From positions 10,129,001 to 10,193,000 of the forward strand of contig OX335645.2 in NCBI GenBank assembly GCA_946894095.1: 64,000 nt of DNA, written 5' to 3'. Every line of letters begins with the position of its first letter. Within the stretch, counting starts at the first letter, position 1. Made by a program: the position numbers and the translations under genes. The notes beneath the pieces were generated by a model, which worked only from the letters and a program-made list of their open reading frames with translations, had not been told where the DNA came from and did not search any database. This stretch comes from Incurvaria masculella (taxonomy: Eukaryota; Arthropoda; Insecta; Lepidoptera; Incurvariidae). Shown one piece after another: positions 34,045-42,776 of this stretch.

Positions 34045-34077
34045 CCGCCCCCCGGTTCTGGCCTTTACTCGTTTCCC
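34045..34077 (-). promoter_or_regulatory. -1 ribosomal frameshift signal between gag and pol
   Basis: The heptamer GGGAAAC (34,077-34,071, minus strand) fits X XXY YYZ in the gag frame. It is followed by one sense codon and then the gag TAA (34,067-34,065). Seven bases after the heptamer, GGCCAG can pair with CTGGCT across a G-rich loop. Pol is open in the -1 frame through the heptamer. Gag and pol frames differ by exactly -1. Confidence 0.8.
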
Positions 34078-35432
34078 TGCTGTGCATCTTCATTTGCAGC
34101 ATCAGGCCTTTCGGTTTGGTTTTTGGGGCAGTTGGTTCGAAGGTGCCCCAGTTCATTGCACTTGTAGCACCGGGGAGTAAATTTACGTCTTGCAGGTGAT
34201 CTGGTTTCCGACGTCACCACTTCTCTTATTCGATGCGCTCGGGGATCTGATCGAACCGCTTCGACCTCCAACGCGTGAGCAAGAGCGTCCTTCAACGTTG
34301 CGTGGTGACTTAATCGTACAGCAGCTCGTACTTCGATGTCCCTGATGCCATCCACGAAAGCCTGCACCAAGTAATCTTCCAACGAAGAATTCGATGATGA
34401 TTGATGGGCCTTTCGGACAAGTTTTTCGATTTCCAGTGCCCACTGTTGAAGTCCTTCACTTGCTCGTTGTACTCGATCACGAAGTTGAGCTCGGTAGACG
34501 TGTTCCAAATGCTTGTCGCCAAACCTTGACTCCAGTGCTTCTAAAAGTCCGTCATAGGTGATTTGGGGACCTAAAGCCTCGAGAACATGGAGTGCCTTGT
34601 CCCGAAGTCCTAAGGTCAAAGCAGTTCGTGCTTGGTTCTCATTCCATCCATTTGCAAAAACCACTGATTCAAACTGAAGTTTGTAAGCGGCCCAGGATGT
34701 CAAACCATCGAAAGGAGGAACCTTAAATCTTGCTCCTGCTGTTGCAGATGAAGATACAGTTACTCCACAGGTCTTGATTTTCTCCATTTCTTCGGATATC
34801 TTTGACTCAAGCCCGTTCAGTCGCTCTTCATGGCGCCCGAGAGTTTGGTCTTGCTCTTCGATCTTAGAGTTGACCTCATCAAGCTTCTCCTTTATTTTGG
34901 CATTGGATTCCCTAACGGCCCACATCAGTTCTTGCTGCTGCTCTTCCTGACGGCGAGCATGTTCCTGCGCCTGCTCCTCTTGACGGCGGGCCTGTTCTTC
35001 CTGACGGCGGGCCTGATCTTGCAACTGCTCTTCTTGACGGCGGGCCTGTTCTTGCATCTGCTCCTCTTGACGGCGGGCCTGTTCATGCATCTGCTTCTCT
35101 TGACGGCGGGCCTGTTCTTCTTGACGGCGGGCCTGTTCTTGCATCTGCTCCTCTTGACGGCGGGCCTGTTCTTGCATCTGCTCCTCTTGACGGCGGGCCT
35201 GTTCTTGCATCTGCTCCTCTTGACGGCGGGCCTGTTCTTCTTGACGGCGGGACTGTTCTTGCATGAAGGTCATCAATGCGTTCAAGTCCAAGGCAGGAGT
35301 TTGCGTCATTAATTGATGGCTCTCGAATTCTTGAGTTCCTGAGGCAGCTGCATCCTCGGCCGGTGTTGTGTCGGCTGCCGTCTGGCTCCTGGTCCTCACG
35401 CCTTCCTGGTCTTCTCTCGGTGTAATCGGCAT
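34065..35432 (-). CDS. gag: Gypsy Gag with coiled-coil repeats and zinc knuckle
   Basis: 455 residues starting at an ATG about 25 bp inside the 5' LTR edge. Residues about 58-175 are an R/Q/E-rich repeat region made of 11-residue (RRQEEQMQEQA) and 7-residue (RRQEEQA) units, then a regular coiled coil to about 235. A capsid-like retrotransposon Gag region follows (about 240-390; contains FDGLTSWAAYKLQFE). One CCHC zinc knuckle is at C422, C425, H430, C435. Gag packages the RNA and forms the particle. The repeat-rich N-terminus is unusual and probably drives multimerisation; that role is inference. Confidence 0.93.
   Translation of the reverse strand: MPITPREDQEGVRTRSQTAADTTPAEDAAASGTQEFESHQLMTQTPALDLNALMTFMQEQSRRQEEQARRQEEQMQEQARRQEEQMQEQARRQEEQMQEQARRQEEQARRQEKQMHEQARRQEEQMQEQARRQEEQLQDQARRQEEQARRQEEQAQEHARRQEEQQQELMWAVRESNAKIKEKLDEVNSKIEEQDQTLGRHEERLNGLESKISEEMEKIKTCGVTVSSSATAGARFKVPPFDGLTSWAAYKLQFESVVFANGWNENQARTALTLGLRDKALHVLEALGPQITYDGLLEALESRFGDKHLEHVYRAQLRDRVQRASEGLQQWALEIEKLVRKAHQSSSNSSLEDYLVQAFVDGIRDIEVRAAVRLSHHATLKDALAHALEVEAVRSDPRAHRIREVVTSETRSPARRKFTPRCYKCNELGHLRTNCPKNQTERPDAANEDAQQGNE
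34946..35262 (-). repeat. Coding minisatellite in gag
   Basis: Units of 33 bp and 21 bp are tandemly repeated with little divergence (plus-strand reading TTGACGGCGGGCCTGTTC recurs many times). The high identity suggests recent expansion by slippage or unequal exchange. The antisense frame gives a false leucine-rich protein. Confidence 0.9.
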
Positions 35433-35440
35433 CTCTAATC

Positions 35441-35456
35441 CCCGCTTCTGACACCA
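35441..35456 (-). other. Primer-binding site, tRNA-Leu-like
   Basis: Element strand TGGTGTCAGAAGCGGG starts 2 bp inside the 5' LTR. Its complement ends CTTCTGACACCA, which resembles the 3' end of insect tRNA-Leu from memory. It primes minus-strand synthesis. Confidence 0.7.
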
Positions 35457-35515
35457 ATTATTACGCGGGTAGGGTGCAGATTAGAGAAGAAAACACCAAT
35501 ACTTAACACTCTTCC

Positions 35516-35521
35516 TTTATT
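35516..35521 (-). terminator. Polyadenylation signal in the 5' LTR
   Basis: Complement reads AATAAA, the same position as in the 3' LTR. It ends the transcript in the 3' copy. Confidence 0.5.
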
Positions 35522-35692
35522 TCAAATAATTCACAAATACAATTTCACACTAGGTTAATCCAAACACTAATTTACAAACTATATCACTCACTTCACTGAT
35601 TCACTTCAGAGCTAGTTCACTGCACTTCTATATCGCTTGTTGTCGCTCACTTCGCTTCCAAAAATAGACTGCCGCCCTCAGCGCCTTGGGCG

Positions 35693-35735
35693 CCTTTTAT
35701 ATCGGTGGAGCTTCTTTCCAGAACACTCCACCGAT
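35693..35735 (-). promoter_or_regulatory. LTR promoter: TATA box plus 10-bp inverted repeat
   Basis: TATAAAAGG (complement of 35,693-35,701) follows, in element sense, a perfect 10-bp inverted repeat ATCGGTGGAG/CTCCACCGAT (35,701-35,735). Its 15-nt centre contains TTCTTTCCAGAA. TTCnnGAA is the core of a heat-shock element. Confidence 0.55.
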
Positions 35736-35978
35736 TTCTAGGCGCCCATGTAGGGCAGCAGTCGAGAACAATCTCCCTCGAGACATTACTAGAATGTCCG
35801 AGATTTGTTTCTGAAGACAGCTGGACGAGGCGTCACTTTATATGGGACGACAGTGATGCGATAGCCTGCGCAATGCAATAAGACAAGTAGCGCCACCTAC
35901 TGAAATTCAAAGGAACCATTTGGCGCACTTTGGTAGTGTATCAGCGCTATGTCTTCGCAGCGGGGCGCGCTCGTAACA

Positions 35979-36057
35979 ATATTATATTAGACTCGGGTCG
36001 GTGTCGTTTCGGACTGAAAACGTTTTGGACGGGCTGAACCTAACATTTTATGTTATA
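35979..36057. other. Gypsy right flank
   Basis: Short flank with the ATAT target duplication at 35,979-35,982; no gene. Confidence 0.5.
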
Positions 36058-36324
36058 CTAGCTGCGGTACCCGGCTCCGCTCGGGTTAGTGTCGGCTAAA
36101 TTATTTCATGGATAAAAAGTAGCCCACATGGCTGATCCAAAATAGGGTCAAACTGGTCCATGACAATGTATCCATCTACCAAATTTAATCAAGATCGTTC
36201 GAGATGAAATAGCATGATTTAATGAGAAACATCCAATAATTCCCATTTAGAGCTTCGTTGACATTTGGTGGCTATTTAAAAAAAAAGCATTTGCCGCCAG
36301 AACCTTGCTGCACTTGCACTGCAA

Positions 36325-36450
36325 CATTGTTTACCTAGTAAGTAAGTAACGTGTAATGTAGGTAAGTTTTGCGTGGACTCCAACCCACAGCTAGCCTCAA
36401 CATCGAAAACAGTAACCCATCTCGAACCTGACTGCTCCCAGAGATCCTAT
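36325..36450 (-). mobile_element. SINE fragment with 5S-like head
   Basis: CCTAGTAAGTAAG, GCGTGGACTCCAACCCACAG and then AGTAACCCATCTCGAACCTG line up with the copy at 52,660-52,780, including the start of its 5S-rRNA-like head. It is nested in the Helitron-like element and diverged. Confidence 0.55.
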
Positions 36451-36644
36451 ACATTGATAAAATACGCACATAAATCGGGTTAGTGGTTCGCACTCACCCT
36501 TCAGGTAATGAAACGTTATATTATGTAGCCTATAAGTTTTGAGTAGAATCAGGCTAGACGTAGATACAATCCGCATCTAAATCGAGTAATTGGTTCTCAA
36601 GGATTTTACCAATTAGTCCTAAAGTTGCGGGAAATACCAAGCTG

Positions 36645-36735
36645 TACCCGCCCCCCCTCTCCCGCCGCCGTCGGACCGCCCGCCCCGCCCCCGGCCCCGC
36701 TCCCGCCGCCGCCCCCGGCCCCGCTCCCCTTGGTG
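36645..36735. repeat. C-rich cassette with internal tandem repeat
   Basis: Almost pure C/G on this strand. A CCCCCGGCCCCGCTCCC block repeats twice with a CGCCGC spacer. Its composition is unlike anything around it. Confidence 0.75.
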
Positions 36736-36800
36736 TAAAGTAGCGCTACTGGCATCGTTTTCGCAGCCCCGTGAAAGTTCTTAAGCCCATGGGCACAATA
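36736..36800 (-). repeat. Dispersed repeat family B, fragment
   Basis: CGTTTTCGCAGCCCCGTGAA then AGCCCATGGGC, as at 2.73 kb and inverted at 37.25 kb. Confidence 0.5.
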
Positions 36801-36904
36801 TCTTTATAAATTGTAGCCTATGTGTTATTCTGATGTATAAGCTATATTATTGTAAAGTTTCATTAGAATCCATTCAGTAGTTTTTACGTGAAAGAGTAAC
36901 AAAC

Positions 36905-36934
36905 ATCCATCCATCCATCCATCCATCCATCCAT
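36905..36934. repeat. (ATCC)n microsatellite
   Basis: About seven CATC/ATCC units, near the 5' end of the Helitron-like element. Confidence 0.85.
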
Positions 36935-36969
36935 TATTACAAACTTTCCCCTTTATAATATTTATTAGA

Positions 36970-37202
36970 TAGATGGTTACCCATTCATACTTTCACACCC
37001 TTTAAGCTTAAGTTTCGCCACAAAAGGTAGCCTATGTCCTTTTCCTATGTAAACCCTTTCTCTATACCAAATTTCGTCAAAATTGGTTCATCGGTTTAGA
37101 GGAGAAAAATCAAATCAAACTTCATAATTTTTAGTCAGGCAAAACATTTGACTGTAAGACTTATGTTTAATTTTTTTTTGTACAAATGTATATGCGACAA
37201 AT
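36970..37202. other. Non-coding repeat-like sequence
   Basis: GGTAGCCTATGTCC and AAATTTCGTCAAAATTGGTTC resemble interiors of lepidopteran Helitron-like repeats. Boundaries are not defined. Confidence 0.35.
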
Positions 37203-37440
37203 GGTCCTCAGTAAGAGGTGCCCGACGACGTATGGGTTAACGAACTTTTATGGGGGCTGCGAAAACCATGCGGGGCGGTCAGGAGCTTCTTTACACCATG
37301 CGAAGCAGTCCAGGTTGTACTTTGGGGGAAATACCTAGGCAGGGAGTCGACATAAAGAATCTATAGATCGATTGGTTCTCATTTAGGGAATGTCGGCAGT
37401 GAATGGGTGCATTCCCTGCCTGTTCCGCGCAGTACGGACG
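37203..37440 (+). repeat. Dispersed repeat family B, long copy
   Basis: Aligns along its length with the complement of 10,480-10,790 and, more loosely, with 59,163-59,375: GAGGTGCCCGACGACG, TTTGGGGGAAATACCT, GGCAGGGAGTCGAC, GAATGGGTGCATTCC. Best-preserved copy in the window. Confidence 0.65.
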
Positions 37441-38196
37441 GGACGGATCGGATTTAGGCAGTTATTTACTATAAAATAAAATAAAACTTTAATTTCCAAA
37501 TAATATCTTTTCTCTCATGACATTGAAAATATAAATTAACGAGTATCTATATGTTTCAGTAGGATATTTTAGAAAAAAAATATAGATAGCGACGAAGTTA
37601 TCATGCAAGTGCGATTGTATACGATTCGATGTTCGGCGGTGTTTACCGTCCGGGACCTAAAAGTTTCGGTGGTATTGACCGCTTAGTTTGAATATATCGA
37701 ATATATCCCAAAGATGTATATCATCAATATGTTGAATATATCCCAAAGATATATATTTATCGTAAGCGAGTCAATACTCTGGTGTTGACGTGATTAGTTG
37801 AAACATATAATATACTTACCATGATCGTTAAAATCGTCCCAGAAACTCTTATGTCCCCGCTGTCGGTATGCCTGAATGTCCGACGCCGTGCATATTCATA
37901 TATCGTCAGAGACGCGTCGCCACCGCACCGCGCACCTTCCACCTACCCGCCCGCACTATAAGGAGATATATTTTTGTTTACTTATTTTCAAGAACAATAA
38001 GAAAATATACGGAATTATGTGTCAAACTGTTTTTGCCTAAAGACTGCGTGACAGCATCTCCGCGCTCCTCGCGGCGGGGACTCGGTCGGTTTTTTCGAAA
38101 GAAATGTACTAATATGTGTGGGAAAGGGATGAGTGGTTTTGATTGTTTTTATGATACCGTACTTGGATGTCTAAAATCACAGTCGTTTTAGTAGAG
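37441..38196. other. Non-coding; local direct repeat
   Basis: GAATATATCCCAAAGAT occurs twice within about 37,690-37,752. A CpG-rich bit lies near 38,060. No gene. Confidence 0.45.
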
Positions 38197-38221
38197 CCTA
38201 ACCTAACCTAACCTAACCTAA
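38197..38221 (-). repeat. (CCTAA)5, telomere-type repeat
   Basis: Exactly five CCTAA units, the complement of TTAGG, the canonical insect telomeric repeat. Too short to be a telomere; an interstitial tract. Confidence 0.85.
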
Positions 38222-38534
38222 GCATAAAACGGCAATAATGATTTAATTTTGATTTTGAAAAGATTTTTAGAAGTGGTAAATGAAACCAATTTGGATGTGC
38301 GGCCATCACACCTTATTAAAAGTACAGTTCCGAATTTTCATGTCAATACAGCGGAAAGGGAAATACTTCCTAAGCCCTCTCTAAAGTTATACCTATGTCG
38401 ACCGAAGAGAAAGAGATCACTAATGTGAAACAATAAAGACATCCGTGATTTGATTTCATTTTATCTCTATCTCCGCTTTAACGAAATAAAAATGAGACAA
38501 CCGTTTATGTTCTTAGATTTACACCGTCGCTTAC

Positions 38535-38676
38535 ATAATGTTTTGAAAACTTACGGTTATCCGGTGTGCTATGCCGTGCTTGGCCGACATGTTCCATGCT
38601 TCCGTCGTGGGAGGCGAAACTTGTCGGCCAAGCACGGCATTGCACACCGGAAAACCGTAAGTTTTCAAAACATTAT
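38535..38676. repeat. Near-perfect 55-bp hairpin
   Basis: Arms 38,535-38,589 and 38,622-38,676 are complementary with two mismatches around a 32-nt loop. The GC-rich arm core GTGCTTGGCCGACA is unlike the AT-rich flanks. Candidate foldback element or hairpin-RNA locus. Confidence 0.9.
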
Positions 38677-41194
38677 AGAGACAGCCGTTACTTTACATGA
38701 ATTCAGAAATAAAAAAAAATAATTTCATACAATTTTTGATTCGTCATTTATTTAAAAAAAATTAAAACAGTTTATAAAGCTGAGACTTCAGTATTATTTT
38801 CGGTTCAAAGGGCGCGTATTAAAAATTAATGTTTTGGGTAACAATGTCAAGGGAAGTTAGTTTTATGAACATTTTCGCCATTATGAAACGTTCGTTCTAG
38901 ACAATCACAAATGTTTTATCAATTTCTGAAAACATATGTTTTCGTTCGGTATCATTTATGAAGGCACTGCTCTCAGAATTTGCAGATGATTGCAATAAAA
39001 AATGTTGCATAAAGTACAAGTGAGACAGCCCTAGCGGAGCATGCGCGTGCGCGTGCGCGTGCGAGCGAGAAGGCAGAAGAGGGTCGTGAGATTCAAAGCG
39101 ATCCCATTCGTGCGTTTGATATTAAATGTTGGTAGAGACAGTACCGACACTCTCAACTATCTGCATTGCATAGGCTGTAGTTATCTACGAAGATGTAAAT
39201 CAATATCTGCAAGGATAGGTGGAGTCAGAGCGGCGGAAACATTATTAAATAATTTGTTAATTGTTTCTTAGACATTTTATAAATCAAATTATTTGAAGTA
39301 AATTTAAATAATGATCGTTACCTACAATACTACTTACAAATAATTAAAATTATCTTATGTTAGTTTTCAACTACGGGTAGGCATTGGCATTTGCAAAAAA
39401 ACGTATGAGGGTCAAAATCTAATGTGTGGCGTCTAGGGTGATGCCCTAATAATGTAATGGGGATTTCGATTAGAATTAATATTAAAATTCACAAATTGTA
39501 AGCATTTATGTTTTAATGCATTACTTGTATTTTTCTCTTTTTATTTTATTTGTGTTAAAGATGATCTGTGATGTATATTTTATATGAAATTGTAGATATG
39601 TACTACATCGTCTGTTCCGTAAAGTCGAAACGAAATGACATTAATAAAAATAAGAAAATATTTTTTCATTTCTAATTTAAAATGTATGAGTCATTTGGAA
39701 TATTTCAGAGAGTGCATCGTTAAAATATAACCTTAAATTATAGCTTTATAAGAAGTTCTTTCAGATGTCAACTTTATAAAATATAAGCTTGAATAATGCG
39801 TCGTTCGAGTGCGCGGAAAATCCACGCGCCAAACAATTTATGTCCTCATGAAGCAAATGTTGCTTAAATGTCATCAGGCTCGCTGGAGATATTATCCATT
39901 TGATTTTATGAATATAAGTGCAATTTTGAGTTAAAGATTTAATTATTTTAATGCAAGAAGCTACCACCCTCGGCGTGTGTATACCACACATCTAGCATGA
40001 GCACGCTGTGTTCCTAAGACGAATACAGTGTGGGAGTGAGAAGTCAACTCAAGCACCGCTGCCACGATTTGGAGAGAGATGGGACATACCTTGATGCGTC
40101 ATCTTTTCGAATCGCTGTAAAAACACAGAATCACGGCTCATTAAATGTAAAATTATTTTGGCCCAAATTTTTCTCAAAGAAAATATGTGCTGAAGCACGA
40201 CACATACGGACAAAGACACATCTCTGGTAAATAAAAGGTGAGATAAAATATATTGGTGACCCAATATATTTTTTTAAACATATTTCTTATCTTTTTCCCA
40301 TTATTTCAAAGTAAAACTTGATTTCAGAACTGAACAGAACAGATTTGAATTCAGAACATTATTTTGAAGCTACATGACGATTTACACTTTTTTAAAGATT
40401 TTTTGAGTAAAATAAGAAATTTTCGTATGATAAAATAATGGTCTCATCCTTGTGTTGACTAGTGTGTTCTTAGTTATGTTTTATACTGTCTCTTTTAAAT
40501 TGATTTATTCTCGAATGCACCTTTTCACCTTGTTAATACATACGATCAGGGAACGCGTGTTAGCCGAGACTACTCGTAGGCAGCTCTATTTATCATGCCA
40601 ACATTGAAACACACTCCAAACAGCGCATCGAGCTCGCGCCCCGCGCCGCGCCCGCCCGACACTCCGTAAAACATAAATATTATCATATGTGAGGCGGCTC
40701 TCCGATCTTTAAATACTGGAACTTATTTTTTTTTCAACTGCCGACAGTTATTTCATATAAATTAATGGCACGAGTCGTCACGGCGCAGACACGCCGAGCG
40801 CTTCTATTTTTAAGCTGACGAATGAGACGAAACGTGCGCCTTGTCGAATCATATTCGAATTACGAAATCTTTATCCTAACACGATTTCCGGAAATGTACT
40901 GAAAGTTGTGCGTAAATAAGTCGTTCGAATTTTAAATTTGAATGAGCAAGGAAGAGTTGAACGTGTTTTTGGATATTACATAAGTAATTGTGACATGGCC
41001 GTTCGCCGTCCGCCCAATCCGACAATCTCAATGAAACAAATCATATTTCAAGAAATCATATTTAAACGTTCCGTTTTAGAAAGACTGCCTTGTCTCTTTC
41101 TATCGCGTGAGTTCTCGTCGCGTGTGAAGAGCGCGGTGAACCCCTTTCGGATAGTGTCTGTTCTTTATGAAATTAAATTATGAATTATAGAGAT
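38677..41194. other. Non-coding, about 2.5 kb
   Basis: AT-rich. A (GCGCGT)n-type tract lies at about 39,040-39,066 and a short GC-rich patch at 40,625-40,660. No gene recognised. Confidence 0.45.
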
Positions 41195-41640
41195 TTAGGG
41201 CGGCGCGACGCGGCGGGTAAGGCGCGGGGGACAGACGGACGGGGGGGATGTGGCACGGCGCGCGGGTGAGAGGGACGGCGCCATGCGCGCCGCGCCGCCT
41301 AAAGGGTTATTATGTATGAGTTATGATATGAGCGCGGCGGGAAGCCGTCAGCTCGCTGTAATATCGTTATGAATATGCCCGACGGGGAGCACCGATTGGT
41401 GGAGAGGCGACGCCTCGCCTTTGCGTCGGGCACGCCTTCGGTGGTCGTTTTTTAACTCCTTTATTGACATTCAGTTATGCGTTTCGTGAGACGCGGTGCA
41501 TATAATATTTTTGTGTCGGGCTGCGGACAAGCCGGCGAGTGCAGCGGTGACGGACGGCGGCGGGGCGGGGCGGGTCCGCCGGCTGACGGCACGTAACATT
41601 TGGGATGCAAATAAAGTCAACTTCACATAAATATTCGTCT
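41195..41640 (+). promoter_or_regulatory. CpG-rich island, candidate promoter
   Basis: CpG-dense runs (41,195-41,320 and 41,540-41,600) surround a less GC-rich centre with an inverted CCAAT box (GATTGG near 41,392). A local inverted repeat (GCCCGACG ... CGTCGGGC, about 41,378-41,432) encloses GAGGCGACGCCTCGCC. It lies 40-480 bp upstream of a candidate first coding exon, so a promoter role is plausible; this is inference from composition and position. Confidence 0.3.
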
Positions 41641-41678
41641 CTACCCACATAAACTACGTGAGGACTGCTGACAGCTGC

Positions 41679-41724
41679 ATGGAATCTGACAAAGAGAACG
41701 TTGAAAAAGAGAAAAATCTTTCAG
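41679..41724 (+). CDS. Candidate first coding exon of a host gene
   Basis: ATG in a good context (GCTGCATGG) opens a frame reading MESDKENVEKEKNLS, highly charged, and ends TCAG|GTACTT, a usable splice donor, at 41,725. Without splicing the frame stops three codons later. It sits just downstream of a CpG-rich island. The peptide is too short to assign a family. It could be chance, but promoter-like island, start context and donor together are suggestive. Confidence 0.25.
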
Positions 41725-42599
41725 GTACTTATTAGTGAATTGTCTATAATTTTAGGCTAACATTTTAAATAGGCATATTTTATAAAATATAACTTATAAT
41801 AAATTGACATTCAGATTTTAAGGGTTTTAATATTAAGGAGCTGTCAATGTTGTCAATGTCGATTTTACTGATAGCTAAGGACTTATGTTTTTTTATTTCT
41901 TAAATTTAGATGTATTTAGAGTCTAACATTTGATTGCATTCTCGTGCGCTACCGTGCAGTATAATCTCCGGAAAGTTGTTTAAAATTAAATCAGCTGTGG
42001 CATTGACCTTGTTGGATTTAGGCCAACCACCTTATACCCGTGTCACGAAGAAGATGCGTAAATTCCACAGAAATCGGTTCTGTGGTAAATTCGCAAGTGA
42101 ATCGCACATGGCTCTATATTCATCGGCGGAACAAAATAGATATGTTTACGAGTAAGTTTACAAGTCGTCTAAATAAACATATAAACATGATGGTTTGAGA
42201 ACCTAAAATTTAAAATCTAAAATGTTCGAAACGGAAAAATAAATTGTATTGCATCGTACTAAATGTTCTGGCATGGCGCCCAGTTCCTTCGGAAAACGGA
42301 AACTGTGTGAGAGTTAATAATAACTATTTTGATTAGTATCTATATTTCTTACGTCCATAGCGTGATATAAGAAATCAATGTTCCGTCAGATAAAACAAAA
42401 CATATGTGTCCCTGGTCTTACTATGTTACATTCATCTTCATCCGTAAATCTGAAAACGTTCCGGTTTTTAGATTTACAGATACATTAACTAAAATTTTCA
42501 TTCGGAGTAGGATATTTTCCATATTTATTCATAAAAACATTTTCTGGTATGATAGTTGAAAAATTGGGGATTCTTAGTTTTGTCACTTTTCAAAGACTA
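41725..42599. other. Non-coding AT-rich sequence
   Basis: If the exon above is real, this is the start of its intron. No other gene is seen. A small inverted repeat (ATTCCACAGAA/TTCTGTGGTAAAT) lies near 42,061-42,090. Confidence 0.4.
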
Positions 42600-42776
42600 A
42601 TCTAATAGCTAGCGCGGATGAAAAAGAATAATCAGAAAGATAAGTGTTGATGAAGGTAGAGAATAACACAGGCGAAAGTACGCCGCCTTGGGGAACGCTT
42701 ACCATCATGGTAGAATACCTCTGAACAGACATAGAAGGATAACGTGCATAAAATAAGTTGAGGAGTATCAAGAAAT
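42600..42776 (-). pseudogene. LINE reverse-transcriptase fragment
   Basis: The minus-strand frame contains VPQGGVLSPVLFSTFIN, the conserved RT motif preceding the catalytic YADD in Jockey/CR1-type LINEs, with plausible flanking sequence (LFYARYPSMSVQ). The YADD and the rest are absent or decayed. A dead fragment. Confidence 0.7.

Larger units (their letters stand above)
29537..35978 (-). mobile_element. Full-length Ty3/gypsy LTR retrotransposon
   Basis: Minus-strand element with two LTRs, a primer-binding site, gag, pol and a polypurine tract, flanked on both sides by ATAT (29,533-29,536 and 35,979-35,982). Removing the nested LINE and its duplication leaves about 5.75 kb. Each LTR is then exactly 520 bp, and they differ at one position. 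Pol order is protease, RT, RNase H, integrase, which defines Ty3/gypsy; no env-like frame is present. Intact gag and pol plus near-identical LTRs mean a recent insertion. Confidence 0.96.
35459..35978 (-). repeat. Gypsy 5' LTR
   Basis: 520 bp, uninterrupted, starting TGTTACG on the element strand. It contains a TATA box, an inverted repeat upstream of it and an AATAAA signal (complement of 35,516-35,521). Confidence 0.95.
36058..36969 (-). mobile_element. Helitron-like element, about 0.9 kb
   Basis: On the minus strand it begins A|TCTAATAAATATTATAAAGG (36,969) and ends with the ACCCGAGCGGAGCCGGGT hairpin, then CTAG|T (36,061-36,058). That is the A^T insertion, 5'-TC and 3'-CTAG pattern of Helitrons. 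The 3' section aligns with 19,745-19,951. A (GGAT)n run lies near the 5' end (36,905-36,934). The interior carries a SINE fragment, a family B fragment and a C-rich cassette. No Rep/helicase is encoded. Whether both ends belong to one insertion is inferred. Confidence 0.6.

Noticed and set aside
30760..34180. Numerous plus-strand frames of 66-109 residues over pol
   Set aside because: They are antisense shadows of the 1,094-residue Pol frame, which carries all the motifs.
34830..35312. A 160-residue plus-strand frame rich in leucine, looking like a membrane protein
   Set aside because: It is the antisense of the gag minisatellite; the repeats RRQEEQ on the minus strand read as LLLTAGLF on the plus strand.
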